Part shown: positions 49,126 to 56,796 of the stretch, one piece after another
Position numbering within the stretch: position 1 is the first letter of the stretch
Layout of the letters: each line of letters starts with the position of its first letter
Program-made: the position numbers and the translations under genes
From: a virus
IMG/VR virus record: IMGVR_UViG_3300048592_001391
Location: 1 to 64,000 of that record
Length of the DNA: 64,000 nucleotides
Direction: 5' to 3' (one strand)
The notes under the pieces: generated by a model
Told to the model about the DNA's origin: nothing
Database searches by the model: none
Seen by the model: the letters and a program-made list of their open reading frames with translations, nothing else

Positions 49126-49604
49126 TCAACACCTCCTAGCTGCCATGTCAGCAGCGCATACGCCCACGGCGGCGCTTCCTCGTGGGTCTCGGCGTCAACC
49201 AGAAAGTCCACCGTCAGGAACCAGCTATACACAAACCCGCTGGGCGTGTACACACGGCCGTATCGCGGCACCACGGCCGTGCCACTGTCGCGGCACTCCC
49301 ACACGCCTGCCCAATCCACCACCAATACCTGGCCGTACATGCCGGGCGGACAAGCCGCGTAACGGCCGTAGCCCTCATCTACCGGCGTCCCGTCGCCCAG
49401 ATAGTCGGCGGTTCCAGCCAGACAATTGATCGGCGACACATCGCACAGCGCCGGGTTGTACCAACTGGCGCGAATGGGCAGATCGTCCGGGGCAATCACG
49501 CACTCGACGCCCGAACTGCTGTAGACACAGTGGCCCACAGGGGTAGCTTCGGCGTAGCACCACTGCCCCACCACCCCGATGATGAACAGGCAAACATGAA
49601 TCAT
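49122..49604 (-). CDS. Secreted protein, possible double-psi barrel
   Basis: 160 residues from MIHVCLFIIGVVGQWCYAEA: signal-peptide-like N-terminus, start overlapping the Dam stop (ATGA) with AGAGGAG upstream. Mature part has several Cys and segments resembling 3D/RlpA barrels: RASWYNPALCD, AGTADYLGDGTPVDEGYGRY, YGQVLVVDWAGVWECRDSGT. If correct it would act on the host wall. Low certainty on fold. Confidence 0.55.
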   Translation of the reverse strand: MIHVCLFIIGVVGQWCYAEATPVGHCVYSSSGVECVIAPDDLPIRASWYNPALCDVSPINCLAGTADYLGDGTPVDEGYGRYAACPPGMYGQVLVVDWAGVWECRDSGTAVVPRYGRVYTPSGFVYSWFLTVDFLVDAETHEEAPPWAYALLTWQLGGVE

Positions 49605-50473
49605 GCGAACAGGCTCCTCTGGGCGATACGGCCGTTGGCCGCTACCGTGCGCGGGGAAAGCCACAACGATTCCGTTGCCATCCGCTTGCCGCCATTCACC
49701 CGCGCTTCCCGGTCTACCCGCTGCCACCCATGCGCCTCGTACAATGCTTCGTACAGGTCGCTTGGGTAGCCAGAGAGCAGCACATACCCTTCCAGCCCGC
49801 GCAGCACTTCCGCCAGCTTGATGTGCGCCAATACGTCCGCATCCCCTTCCCGCTTGGCAAACTCGACAGGGTAAGCGGAGCGGGTGTTTGCCTTGCGGGT
49901 GGAGTACAGATACGGCGGGTCAACGTAATGCACGGCCGTATCGGCGTCATAGCGGGGCAAAAACTCCAGCGCGTCCATGTTCTCAATGGCGACACCGCGC
50001 AAGCGTTCGGTGATCTCAGGCAGATGGTCTACTCGGGCAAAGAGTTTGGCGGCAGATGTCATGGGCGCGGAGTTGTTACGGCCGGTGCTGATGAACGTCT
50101 GGCGACGGAAGGCAGGGAGTGTGTCGAACGGCCGTATCGCCGCCCAACAGCGGAAGTAAAAGCGACGGGCGGCTTCGATTGGGTCATCGGTAGGCTGGGT
50201 GCATAAGGCGAACTCATCCGCCGCCCAGGGGGTCAGGCGAATGCGCTCGGCCAGTTCGGCGCCGTTATCCCGCTGCACCCGGAACAGGTTGACCACATCG
50301 CCGCTGGCGTCGTTGATCGTCTCCATGCGAAAGCGAGACGGATTGGAGAGCAAGACGGCCGCACTGCCCATGAATGCCTCTGTGTAGGAGTGCACCCCCT
50401 CACGCGGAATGTGGGACAGAATCCACGATGCCAGTGACCACTTGCCGCCCACATAGTCAATGTACTTGGTCAT
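49601..50473 (-). CDS. dam: Dam-type DNA adenine N6-methyltransferase
   Basis: 290 residues: YIDYVGGKWSLASWILSHIP (motif X/GGK), YTEAFMGSAAVLLSNPSRFR (motif I, FxGSAA), ETINDASGDVVNLFRVQRDN, and VHYVDPPYLYSTRKANTRSA (motif IV, DPPY), then LLSGYPSDLYEALY. A complete class alpha N6-adenine methylase. Probably protects phage DNA from host restriction; target unknown. Confidence 0.93.
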   Translation of the reverse strand: MTKYIDYVGGKWSLASWILSHIPREGVHSYTEAFMGSAAVLLSNPSRFRMETINDASGDVVNLFRVQRDNGAELAERIRLTPWAADEFALCTQPTDDPIEAARRFYFRCWAAIRPFDTLPAFRRQTFISTGRNNSAPMTSAAKLFARVDHLPEITERLRGVAIENMDALEFLPRYDADTAVHYVDPPYLYSTRKANTRSAYPVEFAKREGDADVLAHIKLAEVLRGLEGYVLLSGYPSDLYEALYEAHGWQRVDREARVNGGKRMATESLWLSPRTVAANGRIAQRSLFA

Positions 50474-50703
50474 GACGCCTGCTGCCCCTCATGCCAGCAC
50501 AGCAGGTAGGAGCCTTTGGGCATGGTAGACGACGGCCGTACCTGGACGCCCTGAACCGTCACCGCATCCTGAATCTCTGTCGCTGGCGCCAACACAAACA
50601 GCAGCTTCTTCTGCTGACGGCCGTTGTAGTGGCTCATTGCCACACGCATCTTGGCCTCAATCGGTTCGCTTGACGGATCACTCCACATCATTCCTGTTGC
50701 CAT
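50470..50703 (-). CDS. Small hypothetical protein
   Basis: 77 residues: SHYNGRQQKKLLFVLAPATE, IQDAVTVQGVQVRPSSTMPK, SYLLCWHEGQ. Overlaps the methylase start and the upstream gene. Unknown. Confidence 0.55.
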   Translation of the reverse strand: MATGMMWSDPSSEPIEAKMRVAMSHYNGRQQKKLLFVLAPATEIQDAVTVQGVQVRPSSTMPKGSYLLCWHEGQQAS

Positions 50704-50960
50704 GTCACATCTCCGCCGTCGAACGCCACATGGTCAATGACCATGTTTGCCAATTGCAACGGCCGTAGCAGCACCTCAACGGCCGTATGGGGCGGGAACT
50801 CCTCCATAACGCCGCTGGTAGCTTGTGGTTGACGAAAGATGACCGGCACTTTCCGGTCGAATAGTTGCAGGGTTGTCACCCCGATACGGCCGTCGGTCAG
50901 CCGAACAATCGAGTTGGGCTGGGCCTGGCCTATCGTGGTGTACTCGGTAATCAGTTGCAT
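50688..50960 (-). CDS. Small beta-rich hypothetical protein
   Basis: 90 residues: IGQAQPNSIVRLTDGRIGVT, then FPPHTAVEVLLRPLQLANMV. GAGGAGG lies before the ATG, and a GTTCC repeat touches this site. First gene of the unit leading to Dam, LexA-like and later genes. Confidence 0.65.
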   Translation of the reverse strand: MQLITEYTTIGQAQPNSIVRLTDGRIGVTTLQLFDRKVPVIFRQPQATSGVMEEFPPHTAVEVLLRPLQLANMVIDHVAFDGGDVTWQQE

Positions 50961-50972
50961 AGTTGCCTCCTC

Positions 50973-50987
50973 GGAACACTGTGGAAC
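50973..50987 (-). promoter_or_regulatory. GTTCC-N5-GTTCC element before 50688-50960
   Basis: Direct repeat 10 bases apart, ending 12 bases before the ATG, directly followed by GAGGAGG. Confidence 0.75.
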
Positions 50988-51010
50988 AGTGTACTGGTAA
51001 AAAGAAACGG

Positions 51011-51394
51011 CTACTCGTACCGCGAACGAATGGCGGCAATATGATCCTCGATTGTGGGGATGCGCTCCATCATACTGCCTGTGCGAGTATGCCGCTGGTG
51101 GAAAGTCAATCGCAGATAACGGGGCGCGGCTGGCTCGACCGTCATGCGCAACATCCGGTCATGCGACAGCACGACCAAGGCTGTCAGGTGGTCGCTATCA
51201 AAGGTGGACAGCGACCCGCGCAGGGTAATATCAATAAAGAACGGGTGATGCCAGTCCACACGCTTCAGAGCGCCAGAATCCAAATGATAGATGCCCGCCC
51301 ACACGTCACCCAGCAGGTCTGCTACGGCCGTGCCTAATGGCGACATCCCGACTGAAAACTCTTTCTTGATCCACTCGGAGCCTGAGTATTTCAT
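51011..51394 (-). CDS. Hypothetical protein
   Basis: 127 residues: SEWIKKEFSVGMSPLGTAVA, LLGDVWAGIYHLDSGALKRV, TALVVLSHDRMLRMTVEPAA, PRYLRLTFHQRHTRTGSM. Alpha/beta; GGGGGAA precedes the ATG. Unknown. Confidence 0.65.
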   Translation of the reverse strand: MKYSGSEWIKKEFSVGMSPLGTAVADLLGDVWAGIYHLDSGALKRVDWHHPFFIDITLRGSLSTFDSDHLTALVVLSHDRMLRMTVEPAAPRYLRLTFHQRHTRTGSMMERIPTIEDHIAAIRSRYE

Positions 51395-51407
51395 GATTCC
51401 CCCTGCC

Positions 51408-51647
51408 CTACTCGCTCATACGAATACACCACGCGCTTTGCCTGCTTACTCTTGTCTGGAAATGAACGGCGACTGGCTCAGAGCCAAACCCGGCCACCGT
51501 CTCGGCCCCACATCCGGGTCACTGCCATAAGTCTGCATCCCAAATCTTGTATGGTTCGGGCGGATTGCTGAACATCTCTACCACACAAACGCCACTCGTC
51601 TCGATCTTCAACTCGACCTGGCACTTCACACAAATCATCTTTGGCAC
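51408..51647 (-). CDS. Zinc-ribbon protein with in-frame TGA at a conserved Cys position
   Basis: Starts at GTG 51647 with AGGAGG 6 bases upstream. First part (42 codons): MPKMICVKCQVELKIETSG, then EPYKIWDADLWQ. TGA is at 51519-51521. The frame continues PGCGAETVAGFGSEPVAVHF and ends at TAG (51408). In the family I recall ('ADLW.CPGCG..V.AGFG..P...HF') the TGA position is the first Cys of CPGC, so it replaces TGC/TGT. Right after the TGA the mRNA can fold: CCCGG and CCGGG enclose GGCC/GGCC around a GAGACGGT loop, which looks like a bacterial SECIS in place and size. Pseudogene, selenocysteine protein or read-through. Confidence 0.7.
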
Positions 51648-51660
51648 AATCGCCTCCTAC

Positions 51661-51708
51661 AAACAAAACGGCGGGGATTGTTGCCGTCTAAGCAACAGTC
51701 CCCGCCGT
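51661..51708 (-). terminator. Intrinsic terminator before the TGA zinc-ribbon gene
   Basis: Arms 51668-51684 and 51692-51708 form a 17-bp stem with one G-T pair, loop of 7, followed on the minus strand by TTTTGTTTGT. It ends the unit of the 51713-51928 gene just upstream of the next ribosome site. Confidence 0.88.
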
Positions 51709-51712
51709 ACAC

Positions 51713-51928
51713 TCAACCAACGCCAGCAAAAGCTACTTCACGCGACACGGCCGTAAGCTCACCCTTCACGAACCGATCCATTACCATCTGCCCCGGTCGC
51801 CACGGGTAGCCATCGGCATCCCGCGCCAACTCCAGGCACTCGTCGCAGCCAAGCCGAACGGCTACCACCCCGTTGACGCCTGGCTCAAACCCTTTCCCGC
51901 ACTGCGGACAAACCACCATACGCTTCAT
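51713..51928 (-). CDS. Small zinc-ribbon protein
   Basis: 71 residues from MKRMVVCPQCGKGF; AAGGAG precedes the ATG at 51928. Cys pairs CPQC (7-10) and CDEC (28-31) form a zinc ribbon. A longer in-frame reading from ATGATG at 52048 (AAAGGA upstream) would add 40 residues but covers the GTTCC element, so the short form is preferred. A terminator follows the gene. Confidence 0.7.
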   Translation of the reverse strand: MKRMVVCPQCGKGFEPGVNGVVAVRLGCDECLELARDADGYPWRPGQMVMDRFVKGELTAVSREVAFAGVG

Positions 51929-51950
51929 CTCACACTCCTTGTTGCGTAAC

Positions 51951-51965
51951 GGAACATCATGGAAC
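51951..51965 (-). promoter_or_regulatory. GTTCC-N5-GTTCC element before 51713-51928
   Basis: Direct repeat 10 bases apart, ending 22 bases before the ATG; the ribosome site AAGGAG lies between. About 130 bases downstream of the promoter's -10. Confidence 0.75.
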
Positions 51966-52093
51966 GGCCGTAACGCAAAAATAACACGAATGCGGAAAGA
52001 GAACAAACGTTTGGTCTTGTGAATTTTTAGCTTAGTTGGGTTCATCATGCCGCATTCCTTTGATAAAATCGGTGGAACCACCACCAGAACAAT

Positions 52094-52122
52094 AGTTTAC
52101 CACATGCGTAATACCATTGCAA
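52094..52122 (-). promoter_or_regulatory. Promoter TTGCAA-N17-TAAACT
   Basis: Minus strand TTGCAA (52122-52117) and TAAACT (52099-52094) with extended -10 TGTGG. The -35, spacer start (TGGTATT) and -10 are nearly the same as at 59997-60025. Confidence 0.7.
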
Positions 52123-52149
52123 ACTATTGCCTCGATTAAATCAGGCAGG

Positions 52150-52368
52150 TTACGCAGGTCTTTTGGCCTTCTTACTCATGTAAACCCGCCGTACTTTTTT
52201 TTTGAACTTGTCTCGCTGCTGTTTGGTGTAGCCTACGTGGTATGCACCGCACGTCGGGCACATATACACATTCGGCCGTACTCCGCCATTCCGATCTGCC
52301 AATGAAGCGGCATGGAAATCGGCGCTGCCCATTGTCGCGTGTCTCACCTTCCCTTTGCACTCACTCAT
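52150..52368 (-). CDS. Small zinc-binding phage protein
   Basis: 72 residues from MSECKGKVRHATMGSADF; GGAGAAG precedes the ATG at 52368. C4, CPTC(36-39) and H (CGAYHVGYT) make a one-zinc site, followed by a Lys-rich tail (KKVRRVYMSKKAKR). Pattern 'C.GKVRYA...A........Y.C..C..WHV' recurs in phages. Overlaps the upstream gene by 8 bases. Confidence 0.7.
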   Translation of the reverse strand: MSECKGKVRHATMGSADFHAASLADRNGGVRPNVYMCPTCGAYHVGYTKQQRDKFKKKVRRVYMSKKAKRPA

Positions 52369-53557
52369 CGTTCTTCTCCAATGGGTCACGGCCGACAGCG
52401 GCCACAACCTCCTGCCAGAACTGAACCAAATTATCTCGCCCCGATACGGCCGTCCGCTTTGCCAGCAGGTCCGCCCGTTCCGGCGCATACCATTCCACCC
52501 ACCCGCACAGCACCGACCGAATCATCCAGCGGTCAACGGCCGTCTCCCGCCCCGCATGGAACCGGGCAATGCCCCGCACCAGGCCGGGGAAGCGGTCGGC
52601 GTGTTCTTGCCAGTTGGCAAAGATACGGCCGTCTGCCGCGTCATACACCACAGCGGAAAGCTCCGGGCGCTGTTGTAGCAGTGGGGTAATCTCATCCCGC
52701 TTGTGCAAGAACTGGTAACGGTAAGCGCAGCGGCGGCGTTCTTCGTTCCGCAGCTTGTCCACATGCCACATGGGGATGCCAACCGCCCGCGCCAGAACAA
52801 GGAACGCATCCCCGTCTACGCTCCAATCCAGCGGCGTGTACCCGCCCTTACCGGAGAAGACACGGAAGGCCATCGCGTCAGAGCGCAGCACCCGCCAATT
52901 GTTCCAGCGCACGGCCGGTAAGCGTCCCCGGTAGATGTTCATGGTCACGGTACGGCCGTCCACCCCATGCCAGCGGGCCACCTGCCCCACCGACCACCAC
53001 GCATCATCCCACTGCGCCATGCGCACGGAGATCATGCGGCGCAGAGATTCGTTCTGGATGCTCTGGAGATTTAGCACGAACACAAAGTTCTCCGGTCGCA
53101 GAATCCAGCGGTAAAAGATGGGCACATCCACCATGTGAATCCCGGCCACCGTCTCCCGTGCCGGCAGTCCGTATTCGTGGATCAGGCGCTTCACCTTCTT
53201 GCCACACCAGCCCATCATGTCGCCCACTGCCCGCGCCGATAGTTCCCGATGCGGCGCCACTTTGGTGGGAGCAGGTACGCCAAAGCGCATACGGCGAATC
53301 TTCACCGCATCTTTCGAGCGCCCCAACCGCTGCCCCAACTCATCATTGGACAGGTGGGCGTTTTGCCGGAGATAGGACATCTCGGCGGGCGTCCAGGGCG
53401 TGTTGCGCCCCGTCTGCTGGTAGGCAGTCTGATGCCGCTCCACCAGCGCCTTGCTTCCTCGCGCTGCCACCAGTGCCGGGGCTATGCCAGACTCCAACTG
53501 GCCGATGGTAATGGCCTCTTCCAAGAACGAATCATCCAACACGCTCCACGCACTCAT
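52361..53557 (-). CDS. Multi-HTH DNA-binding protein
   Basis: 398 residues from MSAWSVLDDSF, start overlapping the ParB-like stop (ATGA). Residues 50-92 are a SANT/Myb-like HTH: TPWTPAEMSYLRQNAHLSND then LGQRLGRSKDAVKIRRMRFG. Further possible HTHs: DMMGWCGKKVKRLIHEYGLP and WWSVGQVARWHGVDGRTVTM. C-terminal helical region unknown. Probably a regulator or accessory to the ParB-like gene. Confidence 0.7.
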   Translation of the reverse strand: MSAWSVLDDSFLEEAITIGQLESGIAPALVAARGSKALVERHQTAYQQTGRNTPWTPAEMSYLRQNAHLSNDELGQRLGRSKDAVKIRRMRFGVPAPTKVAPHRELSARAVGDMMGWCGKKVKRLIHEYGLPARETVAGIHMVDVPIFYRWILRPENFVFVLNLQSIQNESLRRMISVRMAQWDDAWWSVGQVARWHGVDGRTVTMNIYRGRLPAVRWNNWRVLRSDAMAFRVFSGKGGYTPLDWSVDGDAFLVLARAVGIPMWHVDKLRNEERRRCAYRYQFLHKRDEITPLLQQRPELSAVVYDAADGRIFANWQEHADRFPGLVRGIARFHAGRETAVDRWMIRSVLCGWVEWYAPERADLLAKRTAVSGRDNLVQFWQEVVAAVGRDPLEKNDE

Positions 53558-54516
53558 CCCGGAACCTCCATCATGAAGTGCAACTTGCGCAGCATTTGCG
53601 GCAATGGGCATTGGCGGCAAGTGACGGCCGAACGACGGCCGTCCTGATCCTGAATACACCGCTTGCATGTCTGGCCAACAGACTCCATGAACACATGCCA
53701 ACCCGGCTCCGCCACCCCCACCGGCGCTACCTGACAAGCCGAGCACGTCCGGTTCGCGGCGAAACGAATCGAGCTATCCCATCCCAAGGGAACATCATGC
53801 GCCGGGGGAGCGCCCAACCCAAAGGCCAGCGCCACAGCCGGTACGGCCGTCTCGCCATCATCAATCTGCTGGTCAAGCACCCGGTCTATGGCCGCTTCCA
53901 CTGTCTGCACAATCGTCTTGATGGTCGCGCCTTTCTCGGCAAACTTGGTGGCAAACTTGATCTGCAACTCCGCAGTAGGTAGACGGTTCAACGCTTGCGG
54001 AACCGAATGGGTGAGAGGCAAGCGGCGCATCGCGGCAAGCTGCTGCACTTCCTCGGGCAGTTCCAGCCAGGCCAGCGCCCCATTGACATATTGATTGTGC
54101 TTGCCGGTCAGGGCACACAGCTTTACCCTGCTCATCGGCTTCCCGTCATGCTCCATCTGAAGCATCGCGGCAAAGGCGCGGGCTTCTTCGATGACCGTCA
54201 GGTTTTGCCGTTTGTCGTTCTCCTCGTACTGCACAAGGAACGTTTCCAGCGGCGTCCGCTCTATCTCGCCGCCATTGCGTACCACCGCCTGTACCGTAGG
54301 CAACCCGGCCAACTGGCAAGCCCGCCAGCGCCGCTCACCGTGTACCAACTGGTAACGGCCGTCATCGGTCGGCACAACTTCCACCGGCTGGAGCTGGCCG
54401 TACTGCTTAATGGAATCGGCTAACGCTTGCAGGGCATCGCCGTCAAAGTGTTGGCGCGGCTGATTGGGATCGGGGTCAATCAGGGCCACATGGATTTGTT
54501 TCAATAAGTCGTTCAC
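53554..54516 (-). CDS. ParB/Spo0J-family protein with zinc-binding C-terminus
   Basis: 320 residues from a GTG at 54516 (GGAGGAAC upstream; GTGA overlap). Complete ParB N-domain: IDPDPNQPRQHFDGDALQAL, IKQYGQLQPVEVVPTDDGRY, LVHGERRWRACQLAGLPTVQ; then the HTH core LTVIEEARAFAAMLQMEHDG, SRVKLCALTGKHNQYVNGAL. C-terminus has CSACQ, CKRC and CRQC (zinc fingers). Could serve in plasmid-like partition or regulation; no ParA is present in the window. Confidence 0.88.
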   Translation of the reverse strand: MNDLLKQIHVALIDPDPNQPRQHFDGDALQALADSIKQYGQLQPVEVVPTDDGRYQLVHGERRWRACQLAGLPTVQAVVRNGGEIERTPLETFLVQYEENDKRQNLTVIEEARAFAAMLQMEHDGKPMSRVKLCALTGKHNQYVNGALAWLELPEEVQQLAAMRRLPLTHSVPQALNRLPTAELQIKFATKFAEKGATIKTIVQTVEAAIDRVLDQQIDDGETAVPAVALAFGLGAPPAHDVPLGWDSSIRFAANRTCSACQVAPVGVAEPGWHVFMESVGQTCKRCIQDQDGRRSAVTCRQCPLPQMLRKLHFMMEVPG

Positions 54517-54878
54517 AGTAGTTCCTCCAATAGTTCGCTGGCCCACTCCACATTGGCATGGGCCGCAAGGTGACGTTGATAATTACTGCCGGTCACGGCA
54601 ATCTCCTTGCCGCACTCAGGGCAGGAAGCAATCCGGCTAATGCGTTGATACGGCCGTCCGGTGCGCTCATTGCACAGGGCAGAGGTACGCAGGGCATCCT
54701 CCCGCCGCTGCTGCACCAGGCGTTCCAAATCCACTCGGGCAACAGCCTTGTAGCCAAATAGCTCATGGATGGTCACGCCGTAAGCCGCCACCGTACTCCA
54801 CACAGCATTGGCGGAGACACCCAAGGCGCGGGCTACTTCTCCACTTGTTGCATAATCTGCAATAGTTGAGCTAGGCAT
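54513..54878 (-). CDS. HTH plus zinc-finger protein
   Basis: 121 residues from MPSSTIADYATSGEVARALG; GGAGGTT precedes the ATG. Residues 10-50 are a MerR/excisionase-like HTH (VARALGVSANAVWSTVAAYG, then YKAVARVDLERLVQQRR). Residues 84-108 are C..C..H...H (CPECGKEIAVTGSNYQRHLA). A DNA-binding regulator. Confidence 0.75.
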   Translation of the reverse strand: MPSSTIADYATSGEVARALGVSANAVWSTVAAYGVTIHELFGYKAVARVDLERLVQQRREDALRTSALCNERTGRPYQRISRIASCPECGKEIAVTGSNYQRHLAAHANVEWASELLEELL

Positions 54879-55911
54879 AAGCAACCTCCGCTTTGTAGAC
54901 GGGCGCAGGTTCGCCGAACAATCCCAACTGCTTGCCAGCGGCCGGGCCGTCAAAGCTGTAACGCGGCGCTTGCTTGATTGCTTCGGTTAGCTGCTCGACA
55001 ACGGCCGTATCGCCGTTCTTGTGCGCTTCCCGGACTGGCTCGTATACCGGCTTCCAGTTGTCGGGCACACGGGCGGCAAAGTCGGCGTCGTTCATCATCA
55101 GGATGCAATCAACCCAGGCTCCATTTAGCCCGTACAGCATCAGGTTCACCTGCGCCATACGCACACAGGTAAAATCAATGTCTTGCCCAAAGAACTGGAT
55201 AAGGCCGGAGTGAATCGCCCATGAGGGATAGCAAGCGGCCGTCGCCAAAAGCATCGCGCCGCTGCCCACTGCCGGGTCGTAGACGGCAATTGGATCAATC
55301 GCGCCTGATTCCATCAGGGGAGCCAGCAGGGTCATCATGGCAATGTACTGCGCTTGCGGGTCGGTCTGGCCTAGCGCCCTACCCAACCGCGCATAGAGCA
55401 TCATCTGATCCAATGGCTCCATGCGGCGGGCTACCCGGTAGATGCGCTCCAGGGCGTCAGCACGGCCGTCTAGCACCGTCATCTCGGCCATCATGCGGCA
55501 AATGTGCATGGGCGTGAAGAACTGCCCGGCGCGGCTGTTGGCGTAGGCGAAGTCCATGTAGACTGCGCCCAACACATCCTCGTAGCCGGTAGACGCCGCT
55601 TCCATCAGGATTGCCGCCGCCCGAAAGAACACTTGCAGGGTGTCGCTGCTGTTACGGCCGTTCCACCCATAAGTCGTGTCCAGCCGCGTCAGGTTCGCCA
55701 CATCCTCGGGGTCAGGGGTGAACTCCTGCCCCACCAACTCACACGCCGTCTTCCGCTCGGTCTCCTTGAGCAAGAAGTAGGTGAAGGACAGCCAGTCCTC
55801 AAAGAGCGTATGCGGCTGTTGGGCATAGCACAGTGGTTCCAGCAGCCGGATGATCCGCTCGGCGTAGAATCGGGCTGGCTGCTTGCCATTGATGGTTACA
55901 ATTTCGTCCAT
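54871..55911 (-). CDS. N6-DNA methylase-like protein lacking NPPY
   Basis: 346 residues from MDEIVTINGKQPARFYAERI; AAGGAGG precedes the ATG at 55911. AGQFFTPMHICRMMAEM and VYDPAVGSGAMLLATAA (motif I, SAM site) then FFGQDIDFTCVRMAQVNLML match HsdM-type methylases. The catalytic (N/D)PP(Y/F) expected about 20 residues later is absent; the place reads LMMNDADFAARVPDN. Possibly a SAM-binding regulator or inactive antirestriction protein. A GTTCC repeat lies upstream. Confidence 0.8.
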   Translation of the reverse strand: MDEIVTINGKQPARFYAERIIRLLEPLCYAQQPHTLFEDWLSFTYFLLKETERKTACELVGQEFTPDPEDVANLTRLDTTYGWNGRNSSDTLQVFFRAAAILMEAASTGYEDVLGAVYMDFAYANSRAGQFFTPMHICRMMAEMTVLDGRADALERIYRVARRMEPLDQMMLYARLGRALGQTDPQAQYIAMMTLLAPLMESGAIDPIAVYDPAVGSGAMLLATAACYPSWAIHSGLIQFFGQDIDFTCVRMAQVNLMLYGLNGAWVDCILMMNDADFAARVPDNWKPVYEPVREAHKNGDTAVVEQLTEAIKQAPRYSFDGPAAGKQLGLFGEPAPVYKAEVAYA

Positions 55912-55934
55912 AAGTACCTCCTTGGTTGGCTTGC

Positions 55935-55949
55935 GGAACGACCCGGAAC
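55935..55949 (-). promoter_or_regulatory. GTTCC-N5-GTTCC element before 54871-55911
   Basis: Direct repeat 10 bases apart, ending 23 bases before the ATG. The upstream unit is part of an 18-base palindrome centred on ACGGCCGT (GCGGAAC...GTTCCGC). Confidence 0.75.
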
Positions 55950-55969
55950 GGCCGTTCCGCAACAAAAAA

Positions 55970-56554
55970 TCAGACCTCGATTACATTGAACTTCACATGG
56001 GGCGCAGTCATCACCCGGCTATGGGGGCAAAGATGCGTTTGCAACCCGCCCTCCGTGAGAACATTTAAGTACACCGCGCCGGTTGCACCACACCCAATAC
56101 AGGTGTACCCGTCCATGTCCATTAACCGCTCTGGCTCCACACGTAAGGCGGAACGGCCGTGCCACAGGAATATCTCGCCCTGGGGAATGACGGCAAAGGG
56201 AGCCTCTATCACCACATCCCGCTGGACTATTTTCGGCACTAGCTGCTCACAGCGGGTAATGGCGGCGTAGACGGCTTCGGGCGCGGTGTTGTAGTGGTAC
56301 TCCAGGCCGCGCAGAATGCTGAACGCAGTGGCCTTCTGGTTGTTGTGCCGCATGGTCACATCTTCGACGAGCGCCATGTACCAACGGCCGTTGCCCTCGG
56401 GGTGGTTGCAGAATGCACCCGGCTTCTTCTTGTTGTAGACGGGGCCATTGTCGGCCGTTGCCAGCATCCCGAAGGTGAACAGAGTTGGTAAGTTACCGTC
56501 AGTGGTCAGGCGCGTCGGGCTGTTGGGTGTTGGTGTGGGTTTCAGGTAGATCAT
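55970..56554 (-). CDS. Hypothetical with C-terminal Cys/His cluster
   Basis: 194 residues from MIYLKPTPTP (ATGA overlap at 56554). Middle: GRWYMALVEDVTMRHNNQKA, TAFSILRGLEYHYNTAPEAV. Residues 150-180 hold CIGCG and HLCPHSR, possible zinc ligands. Unknown; helical/beta mixed. Confidence 0.65.
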   Translation of the reverse strand: MIYLKPTPTPNSPTRLTTDGNLPTLFTFGMLATADNGPVYNKKKPGAFCNHPEGNGRWYMALVEDVTMRHNNQKATAFSILRGLEYHYNTAPEAVYAAITRCEQLVPKIVQRDVVIEAPFAVIPQGEIFLWHGRSALRVEPERLMDMDGYTCIGCGATGAVYLNVLTEGGLQTHLCPHSRVMTAPHVKFNVIEV

Positions 56555-56796
56555 GATACACCGCCAAAGAGAGATGGTTGAGGCGCAGCCTCGACCGGCT
56601 TGGGGCAGGTGCAGCCCCACTTCATCGTGCGTACCTGCTCATTGGGCACGGTGCGAATGGTCAGGCCAGCAACCGCACACTCCACAATCTCGCGCTTGGC
56701 ATCCCGGTCAATGACGGCCGTGATGAACTGCATCCCGTCGCAGGTTGGGCATGTGGCGACTATTGCTGTTTTGTCCAAGTGGGTAGGCTTACTCAT
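56551..56796 (-). CDS. Small zinc-ribbon protein
   Basis: 81 residues from MSKPTHLDKTAIVATCPTC (ATGA overlap). Cys pairs CPTC and CTCPKP with EIVECAVAGLTIRT between. Probably nucleic-acid binding. Confidence 0.65.
   Translation of the reverse strand: MSKPTHLDKTAIVATCPTCDGMQFITAVIDRDAKREIVECAVAGLTIRTVPNEQVRTMKWGCTCPKPVEAAPQPSLFGGVS

Larger units (their letters stand above)
51929..52149. other. Control region, 221 bases
   Basis: Holds a promoter (52094-52122), an untranslated leader of about 160 bases, a possible leader ORF start (52048) and the GTTCC element. No other gene seen. Confidence 0.6.
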
